DNA from: CAYGZA01 sp964354135
GTDB taxonomy: Bacteria; Planctomycetota; Planctomycetia; Pirellulales; Thermoguttaceae
Assembly: GCA_964354135.1 (NCBI GenBank)
Contig: CAYGZA010000195.1
Span: 1-12,740 of the forward strand
Reading direction: 5' to 3'
Length of the DNA stretch: 12,740 bases
Of this stretch, positions 1 to 6,870 are shown piece by piece. A program made the position numbers and the translations under genes. Under the pieces are notes generated by a model. It did not search any database. It was not told where the DNA came from and was given only the letters and a program-made list of their open reading frames with translations. Numbering within the stretch: the stretch's first letter is position 1; the number at the start of each line of letters is the position of its first letter.

Positions 1-637
1 CGCTGGCCGCCGGCACGAACTGCTCGCGCGAAGAGTAGATGTGTGAAGCCGGGTGGTGGCCGAGCCAGGAGGATCGCGCGGCCGCAATGGCCCGCTGAAG
101 CGCGGTTGCGCCCGAGAGCTCCAGGGGCTGCGGCCGGCCGAGACAGTCGGCGCCACTGCGGTCGAAGGCGGCGACGTGCTTGCGCAGGAATTGATCGTCC
201 TCGAGCTCACAGTGCCCGTCCACGATGACGATGATGTCGCCAAGGGCGGCCCGGACGCCGACGTTGCGCCCAGCGCTGGAGAGTCTCGCGGGGTTCGGCA
301 GCAGCCGGACGTTGGGGTGGTTTTCCACGAACTCCTGCACGGTTGCCACGGTGTTGTCCGTTGACTGGCCGTCGACGACGATGACCTCGAAGCGCTCGGC
401 CGGATAGTCCTGGCTGGCCAGCCGGTCGAGGACGCTCCCGATATGGCCCTCCTCGTTTCGCACGGGCACCACCACGCTAACCAGCGGCAGCTCCAGCTCC
501 GAGGCCGGGGCGGCGGACTCGGAAGCGGCGGGTTCCGAGCGATGCACGGCAGTGGGCCGCACGTCAACCGACAAGGCGTCGTTCTCCCAAATTCGGGGGG
601 GGGCAGGGGCCGGGCAACAGGGACTTCGCAGCTTCAT
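1..637 (-). CDS. Glycosyltransferase family 2, ExoA-like (partial, C-terminus beyond window)
   Basis: Probably transfers a sugar from a nucleotide donor onto a lipid-linked exopolysaccharide intermediate at the cytoplasmic face of the inner membrane. 212 codons are visible and the frame stays open off the left edge. After a ~50-residue Pro/Ala-rich N-terminus comes a GT-A core: VSVVVPVRNEEGHIG (residues 53-67), FEVIVVDGQSTDNT (83-96), an SSAGRNVG segment (120-127), and IVIVDGHCELEDD (136-148). In that last segment DGH takes the place of the usual DxD, as in ExoA-type succinoglycan enzymes. The ATG at 637 overlaps the deacetylase stop (ATGA), so translation is probably coupled. The dispersed repeat just upstream supplies a GGTGAGG that could act as a weak ribosome-binding site. 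A run of nine C (plus-strand G 595-603) lies in the non-conserved N-terminus, so the exact start depends on that count being right. Family assignment is firm; the acceptor and sugar are unknown. Confidence 0.93.
   Translation of the reverse strand, partial: MKLRSPCCPAPAPPRIWENDALSVDVRPTAVHRSEPAASESAAPASELELPLVSVVVPVRNEEGHIGSVLDRLASQDYPAERFEVIVVDGQSTDNTVATVQEFVENHPNVRLLPNPARLSSAGRNVGVRAALGDIIVIVDGHCELEDDQFLRKHVAAFDRSGADCLGRPQPLELSGATALQRAIAAARSSWLGHHPASHIYSSREQFVPAAS
595..603. repeat. Mononucleotide tract (G9/C9) inside the glycosyltransferase N-terminus
   Basis: Nine consecutive G on the plus strand are read as C9 at codons 12-15 of the glycosyltransferase. Such tracts are prone to slippage. 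The tract lies between the ATG at 637 and the conserved GT-A fold, so a one-base change would uncouple the ATGA start from the catalytic domain. Confidence 0.9.
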
Positions 638-1593
638 CGTCGCAAGCCCTCACCCCCGGCCCCTCTCCCGAGACGGGAGAGGGGAGTTGTTTCCGACCGG
701 CCATTGATGACATCGCAAACCCGGCCGAAGCGGAGCTGGCGCAAGAGCGCGTCGAGCCGGCGCTCGGTGCGGGCGAGGTTGAGGTAATGGCGGAACCGCG
801 ATCGCGGCGAGGCTTGACGCATGCGCGGCTGGCCGGGGTCGATCTCCCACGGGTGCGTATAGAACACGACCGGCTGCCGTTGGGCGTGGTTGAGCCGCCG
901 GAGGCAATAGAGCGTCCAGGCCAGCGGATAAAGGCGAAAGTACCCGCCGCCGCTCACGGGCACGTTCAACCCGGCGAACCTGACCACGGAGGGCGGGAAT
1001 TCCCACAACGGACCGGCTGAGGTGGTTAGGCGGTGCAGTCTGGGCTCGGCGCCGGGGATGCCGTAGCGGTCGTGGCGGATGGGGAAGACGCTGGAATCGA
1101 CCAGAAAGCCTTCCTCCACCAGAATCTCCAACGCCCACAGCGACTGCTTGGTGATCGAGAAACTCGCGGCGCGATGTGCCGTAACTCGCTGGCCGATGGC
1201 CTCCTGCAGCACGTCGCGCGACCGCCGCAGGTCGGCCCGGAATTCTTCCGGCGTTTCTTCATAGATCAGACGGTGCCAGTAGCCGTGAGAGCCGATCTCG
1301 TGCCCGCATGCATGAATGTCCCGGACCAACTGGGGATAACGTTCACCTGTCCAACCGAGAATGAAGAACGTGGCTTTCACGCCGTGGCGGTCGAGGAGCC
1401 GGAGAAGACGATGGGTATTCCGGACAACCCGGCTCTCGTATTGGTCCCATTGATCCCGGCGGACGTGCTTCTCGAATCCGGAGACCTGGAAATAGTCCTC
1501 CACGTCGACGGTGAAGGCGTTGACGATCTCTCTGGCCGACGTCCCGACTTGGGGGTCAAGAACCGAAGCGGACATCTGATTCGCCGTAGTCAC
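634..1593 (-). CDS. Polysaccharide deacetylase, exosortase/PEP-CTERM-associated type (NodB + DUF3473)
   Basis: A metal-dependent carbohydrate esterase family 4 enzyme expected to remove N-acetyl groups from the exopolysaccharide. Of 319 residues, the N-terminal FTVDVEDYFQVSGFE (27-41) is the hallmark of the deacetylases that travel with exosortase loci. NodB motifs follow: ATFFILGW (74-81), HEIGSHGYWH (98-107, with H103 and H107 as metal ligands beside D33 or D30), TAHRAASFSI (138-147) and VDSSVFP (165-171). The C-terminal half has PVVFYTHPWEID (241-252), typical of DUF3473. No signal peptide is visible, as is usual for this group. The GTG at 1593 is chosen because GAGG stands 5 nt upstream; an ATG at 1575 is the alternative. 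The gap to the sugar transferase is 32 bp, and the stop overlaps the glycosyltransferase start. Residues 301-319 are encoded by a dispersed repeat and are unlikely to be part of the fold. Confidence 0.96.
   Translation of the reverse strand: MTTANQMSASVLDPQVGTSAREIVNAFTVDVEDYFQVSGFEKHVRRDQWDQYESRVVRNTHRLLRLLDRHGVKATFFILGWTGERYPQLVRDIHACGHEIGSHGYWHRLIYEETPEEFRADLRRSRDVLQEAIGQRVTAHRAASFSITKQSLWALEILVEEGFLVDSSVFPIRHDRYGIPGAEPRLHRLTTSAGPLWEFPPSVVRFAGLNVPVSGGGYFRLYPLAWTLYCLRRLNHAQRQPVVFYTHPWEIDPGQPRMRQASPRSRFRHYLNLARTERRLDALLRQLRFGRVCDVINGRSETTPLSRLGRGAGGEGLRR
648..690. repeat. Dispersed palindromic GC-rich repeat forming the 3' end of the deacetylase gene
   Basis: Perfect 11-bp inverted arms lie at 660-670 and 674-684 (CCCCTCTCCCG / CGGGAGAGGGG) around an AGA loop, flanked by a CTCACCCCCGGC-type segment at 650-660. 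From general knowledge this CTCTCCCG...CGGGAGAG plus GGTGAGG layout resembles a short repeat scattered through many high-GC genomes. Here it encodes the last ~19 residues of the deacetylase (ETTPLSRLGRGAGGEGLRR) and ends just before the next start codon. A copy search of the genome would settle whether it is multicopy. Confidence 0.7.
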
Positions 1594-1625
1594 ATCGACC
1601 TCGTCCCACGTTCCACCGAGGAGCG

Positions 1626-2552
1626 CTACCGGGGTTTCTGGCCCGTCTCTGCCTCGGCATCGGCACCGGCGAGGCCGCGGCCGTCCCCCGCCGCCTTACC
1701 GTTACCGTTACCGTTGCCGCTACCGTTGGCGGTGGTCTGGCTGCGAAAAGCGCTCTCGATCCTCAGCGGCGCGGCAGCCGCGCCTTTGGCCGAACCGGAC
1801 CCGTTGGAGGAAGGCCGGCGGGGATCAGCGTCGCCCGTCGTGCGGGTGACACCACAGACGCGCATCATGAGTCTGGCAGGCAGCTTGAACAGCCTCGCGA
1901 CCGTACACATCAGGAGCTTACAGTCCAAGAGGAACGACGCGCGCTCGACATATTCCAGGTCCAGCACCAGTTTACTCCGAACGCTCTCCAGATCCGTGTC
2001 CGGCGGAAGGTTCAATTGTGCAAGGCCCGTGATCCCCGGCCGCACAGCGAGCCGGCTCATGTAGCCGGGAACGCTCTTTCGCAACACCTCGACGAATTCC
2101 GGTCGTTCCGGTCGGGGACCGATGAGCGACATCTCACCCCGCAGCACATTGACGAGCTGCGGGATCTCGTCGAGGTGGAACTTGCGCAGCAGGCGACCGA
2201 CGGAGGTCACCCTCGGGTCTTTCGGCTGGGTCCACACAGGCCCTGAGTCGGTCTCCGCATCGTGCTGCATCGTGCGGATCTTATACATGATGTAGATTCG
2301 CCCGTCTCTGCCGACGCGGCGCTGCCGGTAGATCCCTGGTCCCCTGGACGTGATACGGACGAGGACGATCAAGAAGCCCATGATCGGAATGCCGGGGATC
2401 AAGAGCAGGGCCGCCAACATACGGTCCAAGATGCCTTTCCAACGAAAGTAGAGTGACAACTTCACTTCGCAGGGGGCCTTGACCTCCCGCGACGCGAGTC
2501 CGCCCCCAAGATGGGTGGTGTGCCTCCGTGTGTTGCTCTTTGTTACTGACAT
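1626..2552 (-). CDS. Sugar-phosphate transferase to undecaprenyl phosphate (bacterial sugar transferase family)
   Basis: Initiating enzyme of repeat-unit synthesis: it moves a sugar-1-phosphate from a nucleotide sugar to undecaprenyl phosphate at the inner membrane. The 308 residues hold the short monotopic (PglC/EpsL-like) form of the family, without the four extra membrane segments of WbaP or WcaJ. They show a hydrophobic membrane-dipping helix at about 44-67, RQRRVGRDG (76-84), YKIRTM (90-95), the catalytic Asp-Glu in FHLDEIPQLVNVLRGEMSL (125-143), GPRPERPEF (145-153) and RPGITGLAQ (171-179). The conserved domain ends near residue 230. About 75 residues of Ser/Gly/Ala/Asn-rich hydrophilic tail follow, partly encoded by a hexanucleotide tandem repeat; I know no function for it. 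The ATG at 2552 has GGAG 9 nt upstream as well as AGGAGG immediately before it. It lies 69 bp after epsI. The transferred sugar cannot be read from sequence. Confidence 0.96.
   Translation of the reverse strand: MSVTKSNTRRHTTHLGGGLASREVKAPCEVKLSLYFRWKGILDRMLAALLLIPGIPIMGFLIVLVRITSRGPGIYRQRRVGRDGRIYIMYKIRTMQHDAETDSGPVWTQPKDPRVTSVGRLLRKFHLDEIPQLVNVLRGEMSLIGPRPERPEFVEVLRKSVPGYMSRLAVRPGITGLAQLNLPPDTDLESVRSKLVLDLEYVERASFLLDCKLLMCTVARLFKLPARLMMRVCGVTRTTGDADPRRPSSNGSGSAKGAAAAPLRIESAFRSQTTANGSGNGNGNGKAAGDGRGLAGADAEAETGQKPR
1696..1731. repeat. Hexanucleotide tandem repeat, ~6 units, inside the sugar transferase tail
   Basis: Units TTACCG, TTACCG, TTACCG, TTGCCG, CTACCG and TTGGCG run head to tail. 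On the minus strand they encode alternating Asn/Gly and Ser/Gly (NGSGNGNGNG). Because the unit is 6 bp, copy-number changes would alter tail length without shifting the frame. Confidence 0.9.
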
Positions 2553-2621
2553 GCCTCCTCACTCCTTGCTGCCAAACACGCTAAGATGGAAAGAAGAACG
2601 ATTATGGTTGACGAATGCGAC

Positions 2622-3293
2622 TCAGTTTCCTTCGGGCTTCTGGAGGAATGGCTTCAGTGTCGGCAAGAAATCCTTAAGGAATGCCGGGCCCGGGTCGCCC
2701 TTTAGCGCAATGTCTCCTGCCGGCAACGGGGCCGCCAGTTGAATCTTGTATAGATACGGATTTCCGGCAAACGTGATACGCGCGTCGTAGGGGGCCGCCC
2801 ATTCCCCGCCGACGGTCCAACCGTAGTACACGCGCAGCATCTGTCCCTGAAGGCCCGTGGACTCAAGAGTCAGCCCCCAGAGCCGGTCACGAGCCTCTCC
2901 GCTCGACTGCACGGTGATCTCCTTCCGCTCGTGGTAGGTTTTCCAGTCGCGCCCCGTGTAGCAGACGTCGGGCGTGTGGGCGCCGATCGGCCCAACCGGC
3001 CCGAGAATGACCGTGACACCCATCTGCTGGCCGGTTGTCTGGTTAACGTACGTGCGAACGATAAACCCAAAAGGCTCCAATTGGCGGATTTCCGCATCGC
3101 TGAGCGTACCAGAACCAGAATCCCCCATCTTCCAATTCCCGAACTGCTTTGGCACACCTTGGAGCCTCTCACCCACCGCCAGCAATTCACCGGATGGCCC
3201 CCAACGGTTGGTCATCCTCGCGTGAATCAGGCCCGAGAGCAGGGTTATTCCCGTCACCAAGATGAACGCCGATACCGGCAGAACCACCTTCAT
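2622..3293 (-). CDS. epsI: EpsI family exosortase-associated protein
   Basis: EpsI (DUF3485) proteins accompany or are fused to exosortases; their biochemical role is not established. The 223 residues show an N-terminal membrane anchor or uncleaved signal (about 5-24), a conserved-looking PKQFGNWKMGD (48-58), and the family hallmark HTPDVCYTGRDW (106-117, Cys111). A C-terminal beta-rich part, LRVYYGWTVGGEW (153-165), is followed by RITFAGNPYLYKIQL (172-186). Length matches free-standing EpsI. The ATG at 3293 is supported by AAGGAGAA about 8 nt upstream (3301-3308). It lies 83 bp downstream of the TPR gene and 69 bp upstream of the sugar transferase. It is unusual in being about 6 kb away from the exosortase gene rather than next to it. 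It most likely acts outside the cytoplasmic membrane with the exosortase. Confidence 0.93.
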   Translation of the reverse strand: MKVVLPVSAFILVTGITLLSGLIHARMTNRWGPSGELLAVGERLQGVPKQFGNWKMGDSGSGTLSDAEIRQLEPFGFIVRTYVNQTTGQQMGVTVILGPVGPIGAHTPDVCYTGRDWKTYHERKEITVQSSGEARDRLWGLTLESTGLQGQMLRVYYGWTVGGEWAAPYDARITFAGNPYLYKIQLAAPLPAGDIALKGDPGPAFLKDFLPTLKPFLQKPEGN

Positions 3294-3376
3294 CCTGCAG
3301 TTCTCCTTCGTACGGTGAGATTCCTTGGTCCTTCACAAGCCACGCATGCACCTTCTGCGAGCGAGGGCTCCACGAC

Positions 3377-6300
3377 TCACGGCTTGGTTCCGCGACTGTT
3401 CCCTTTTGCAGGGCGGAGCTCGCGATCCAGCTCGGCCAACACCTTTCGGTCCATTTCCGTCAGGACTTGCCGCGTCAAGTCCCGGCCGTGGGCGCTTTCG
3501 AGGGCCTCACGAGCCTCTTTCGCCTGGCCGAGGCGATGGTGCGCGACAGCCAAATGGAAGAGGTATCGAGGGTCGGGGTCCGGAATCGACGATGCCTTCT
3601 TCAAGAGCGGCACCGCCTCGCCGGCCTTCCCGCCGTAAACAAGCGCCATCGCCTTGGTGTCCAGAAGCCCCGGTTGCGGACCGGCGATTTGGATCGCCTG
3701 GTCAATGTACTTCTTGGCTTCCTCTTGCTGGTTGGGCTGTTCCGAGAGCAATGCAGCGAGGTTGTTGAGTGCTATGAGGTGCTTCGGGTCGATTTGGAGG
3801 ATCCGCCGGTAGAGCGAGCACGCCTCATCGGCCTTGGGTTGCGTCACCCGGACATTGGCGACGGCGAGGAGGAGCCCTACGTGATCTTTGTGGTCGTTAA
3901 GGGCTTTCGACAGGAGCGGCTCGGCAGGCTGATAGTCCTCCGGCTTGAGGCCGCTGGCTGCTAGAAGCGCCGAAGCAGCCGCGATGGCAGGCCGGGGCGA
4001 CGAATCCGACTTCGCGGCGTCCTGACAGACCTTGATCGCCTCGCCCACGCGGCCCTGCTGCACCAGCGATCTCGTCAACGGCTCGTAGGTTCCCGGCGGC
4101 AACTTGGCGAGCTGACGGTACCACCGCTCGGCGGCCTGGTGCTGTCCGACCGCGGTGTAGAGGTTCCCGACGCTCAGGGCAAGCTGCGCATCCGCCCGCT
4201 CATCCTTTTTCCCGAGCTTCTCAGAGAGCTTCTTAGCCAAGCCCTCCACGAGCGGCTCGATCTCGGCCGTTTTCCCTTGGCTGGCGAGCAAGCGCGCCCG
4301 GCGAGCCACAGTTCCGACATCCTCCGGCGGCAGTTTCTCCAGCCATTTCGCGGCCTGTGCGGTACGGTTGTGCCGCAGGAGGAAGTCCACGTACGATGCC
4401 ACCAAAGCCGGTCGGGGGTTGGCCTGACCGACCAGGACATCATAGTGCTTGGCAGCGGCGTCAACGTCTCCATCCATTTCGCAAAGCCGCACCAGGAGCG
4501 CGTGATCGTCGTCCGAAAGCGGCTTGGGGCCTCTTGCGAGCGCCTCCATCTTCTGCCTTGCCTTGGCGATGTTCTCCTTTCCGCCGCGCAGGGCCAACAA
4601 ACGCGCTTGCGCACGTTCGTCGAGGCCGGCGTCGCTGCCCGTTGCACCCCGAAAGTCCGCGACCAGTTTCTGTGCCTCCTGCCATTGCTCCTCTCCCCCG
4701 CGTGTGGCCAGCAAGTTTACGAGCCTCGATATCGCCTGAGCCGACTTCGGGTCGAGCTCCAGCGCCCGCCGAAGGGCCTTCTCGGCGCTCTGCGGATCGC
4801 GGGCCAGCAGGGCATCGGCCAATCGCACTTGGTCCTCCGTCCGAGCGGGGGCCACTCGCTGCGCCTCCTGGTAGGCGGCGTCAGCCTGTTTGGGATCGCG
4901 GAGAAGCTCATAGCCGTGGGCAATCACCAGGGCCCGCGGGAACTTCGGCAACTTCTCGTTCTTGACGAGTTCCTTGTTGAGCATCTCTTTCGCGCGATCG
5001 GCCTGTTTCGTGCCGACGTAGAAGTCCAGCAGGACCCGGTAGCCCAACTCGTTCTCAGGAGCCGCCTCCACGGCCTTTCGCAGCGCCGCCTCGGCCTCTT
5101 TGGGCTGGTTGGCGTTTTGCAGCAGCACGCCCAGCCGGATGTGGGCCCCCGGATCCTTAGGTTGACTGGCCACAACGCGCCGAGCAGCCTCCACCGCCTG
5201 ATCCAACCGGAGTCGAGCCAGTGTAAGCCAATCCTCCGCGGAATACCCGGTTGCCGGCGCCTGCTGATACCGTTGGATGGCCCTGTCCACCTGTCCTGCT
5301 CTTGCCGCCGTCCTTGCGGCTGCCAGTTGCGCCCGTTCCGCACCGGGCTGGAGGCTCGCCGCCTGCCCCGCAGCCTCGTACGCCAAGTCCCATTTCCCCG
5401 TCGCGGCATGCGCCTCAGCAAGAAGCAGGAATGCCTCCACACCCTGGGCCGGGACGGACCGGATGCCCGGGTCTGCGGTGATCTGCTCAAGCAACGAGAT
5501 AGCCGCCGAGATCGCCTCTGGGTCGCGTTTCGACACCAGGTACCGCACCCGGGCCAGGTTCGCGAGCATGATACGGGAAGCCCTGGCTGCCGGAGGGAGG
5601 GCCGCGCTCACTCGCTGGGCCGACTCGTCCAAGAGGCCCAGCGTCTGCTCGGCCTTAGCCAACTCGCCTCGGCGGACAAACTCGTCCGCCAGGCAAAGGT
5701 TCAAGACGAAACTCTCTTCACCGCACTTCGCCAAGCCGTCCTGCCAAGCCCTCTGGGCTTCATCCGGCCGCCGCAAAGCCACGTATACCTGGCCGAGCCG
5801 CACGTAGACTAATTCGGCCGTCGGGGCGACCTCAAGGGCCTTCCTATAGTGCTCGCAAGCCGTCTCGCGGTATCCGCGGGCTTCCTCGCTCGTTACGCCT
5901 GCCCGTTCGGCCTCGCGCTGCCACGCATCCCCCGCGGCCACCAATAATCTGACTCTTGCGTAGTCTCGCTTTGCCTTCTGGTCATCCTCTGTCTTGGTCT
6001 CGTCCTTCGCCTTCAGGGCGACGTCCACGGCCTCCAAGTCATCTTTGGCGTTCGGCAGATCGAACAGCCGGCGGTACTCGTACCGTGCCAGGCGCGCTTC
6101 CGGGTCGTTTCGGCTGGCGGCCACCATGTCGTCCATGATCTTGTCGGCGATCTTGGCTCGCTCGGCCTGCAAGCCCGCCTTCTCGTCCTTGAACGCGAAC
6201 AGTTGCGGTTCCTTGCGGTAGAGGTTCGCCAGACGGGACGACAGGCGGACGTCGCCGGGGTTCGATTTCACTGCCTTCGTGAAGGCGTCGCCCAGATTGG

Positions 6301-6856
6301 ACTGCCTTCCGGGCTCCAGGGTCTTGGACTGGAATTGCCCATAAAGGGCCTCGGCCAGGATCTTCTGCCCCCTCGGGTCGGGGAGGAGTTGCTTCGCCTC
6401 GGACTCTGCATCAGCGAACCGCTGCACCTCCAGGAGCAACTCCCCGAGTCGCACCCGCAACTCGCGTTGCTTCTCGGGGGGGGCCAAGCCCAAGGCGCGA
6501 TAGTACAATTCAATCGCCCGCGGTTTTTGCCTCATGTCCGTGGCCGATCGGTCGAACACCTCCGCCAAACGCACCGTCGCCTCGGCATCGCCCGGATTCA
6601 GTTCCAGATAGTTGTGCAAGTGGCTGGCGGCCTCCTGCAACTTGCCCTCCTGCGCGAGTGCTTCCGCCCGCTGGAGGATCGCATCGGCTGTGCGTTTGAC
6701 CTGGTACAGGTTCCAGAAGTGGAGGCCCACGCCGACGACCCCCATCACGATCAACGTCCCGGCTAAGAGCCGCACGTTGAGCCGTCTAGTTCTGGGCCTA
6801 TCGGCCAAGGAACCTTTCCTGCCGGGCGAGTCTTGTTGCGAACGCGGCCGAACCAT
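3377..6856 (-). CDS. Large membrane-anchored tetratricopeptide-repeat protein of the exopolysaccharide locus
   Basis: About 1159 residues. After a basic N-terminus comes one transmembrane helix (about residues 26-48) ending in HFWNLYQ. Almost everything else is helical repeats of TPR type from about residue 55 to the end, for example AEALAQEGKLQEAASHLH, ACEHYRKALEVAP, PGAHIRLGVLLQNANQPKEA, CSLYRRILQIDPKHLIALN, and a final FHLAVAHHRLGQAKEAREAL. No catalytic domain or lipobox is visible, so it differs from the PEP-CTERM TPR lipoprotein (PrsT), to which it is functionally comparable. By analogy with TPR scaffolds of polysaccharide secretion (AlgK, PelB, BcsC) it probably organises envelope export partners; that role is inference. 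Start: the ATG at 6856 is preferred, but a TTG at 6874 overlaps the autokinase stop (TTGA), and neither has a strong ribosome-binding site. It sits between the autokinase and epsI. Confidence 0.93.
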   Translation of the reverse strand: MVRPRSQQDSPGRKGSLADRPRTRRLNVRLLAGTLIVMGVVGVGLHFWNLYQVKRTADAILQRAEALAQEGKLQEAASHLHNYLELNPGDAEATVRLAEVFDRSATDMRQKPRAIELYYRALGLAPPEKQRELRVRLGELLLEVQRFADAESEAKQLLPDPRGQKILAEALYGQFQSKTLEPGRQSNLGDAFTKAVKSNPGDVRLSSRLANLYRKEPQLFAFKDEKAGLQAERAKIADKIMDDMVAASRNDPEARLARYEYRRLFDLPNAKDDLEAVDVALKAKDETKTEDDQKAKRDYARVRLLVAAGDAWQREAERAGVTSEEARGYRETACEHYRKALEVAPTAELVYVRLGQVYVALRRPDEAQRAWQDGLAKCGEESFVLNLCLADEFVRRGELAKAEQTLGLLDESAQRVSAALPPAARASRIMLANLARVRYLVSKRDPEAISAAISLLEQITADPGIRSVPAQGVEAFLLLAEAHAATGKWDLAYEAAGQAASLQPGAERAQLAAARTAARAGQVDRAIQRYQQAPATGYSAEDWLTLARLRLDQAVEAARRVVASQPKDPGAHIRLGVLLQNANQPKEAEAALRKAVEAAPENELGYRVLLDFYVGTKQADRAKEMLNKELVKNEKLPKFPRALVIAHGYELLRDPKQADAAYQEAQRVAPARTEDQVRLADALLARDPQSAEKALRRALELDPKSAQAISRLVNLLATRGGEEQWQEAQKLVADFRGATGSDAGLDERAQARLLALRGGKENIAKARQKMEALARGPKPLSDDDHALLVRLCEMDGDVDAAAKHYDVLVGQANPRPALVASYVDFLLRHNRTAQAAKWLEKLPPEDVGTVARRARLLASQGKTAEIEPLVEGLAKKLSEKLGKKDERADAQLALSVGNLYTAVGQHQAAERWYRQLAKLPPGTYEPLTRSLVQQGRVGEAIKVCQDAAKSDSSPRPAIAAASALLAASGLKPEDYQPAEPLLSKALNDHKDHVGLLLAVANVRVTQPKADEACSLYRRILQIDPKHLIALNNLAALLSEQPNQQEEAKKYIDQAIQIAGPQPGLLDTKAMALVYGGKAGEAVPLLKKASSIPDPDPRYLFHLAVAHHRLGQAKEAREALESAHGRDLTRQVLTEMDRKVLAELDRELRPAKGNSRGTKP

Positions 6857-6870
6857 GCAGAATCTCGCGG

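Noticed and set aside
1033..2064. Plus-strand 343-codon frame
   Set aside because: Antisense to the deacetylase and sugar transferase genes, both of which have clear conserved motifs.
2601..2606. CATAAT -10-like box (minus strand) between epsI and the sugar transferase
   Set aside because: No acceptable -35 at 16-18 bp; the genes are more simply co-transcribed.
4139..5812. Plus-strand 557-codon frame
   Set aside because: Entirely antisense to the TPR gene; a shadow produced by GC-biased codon usage.
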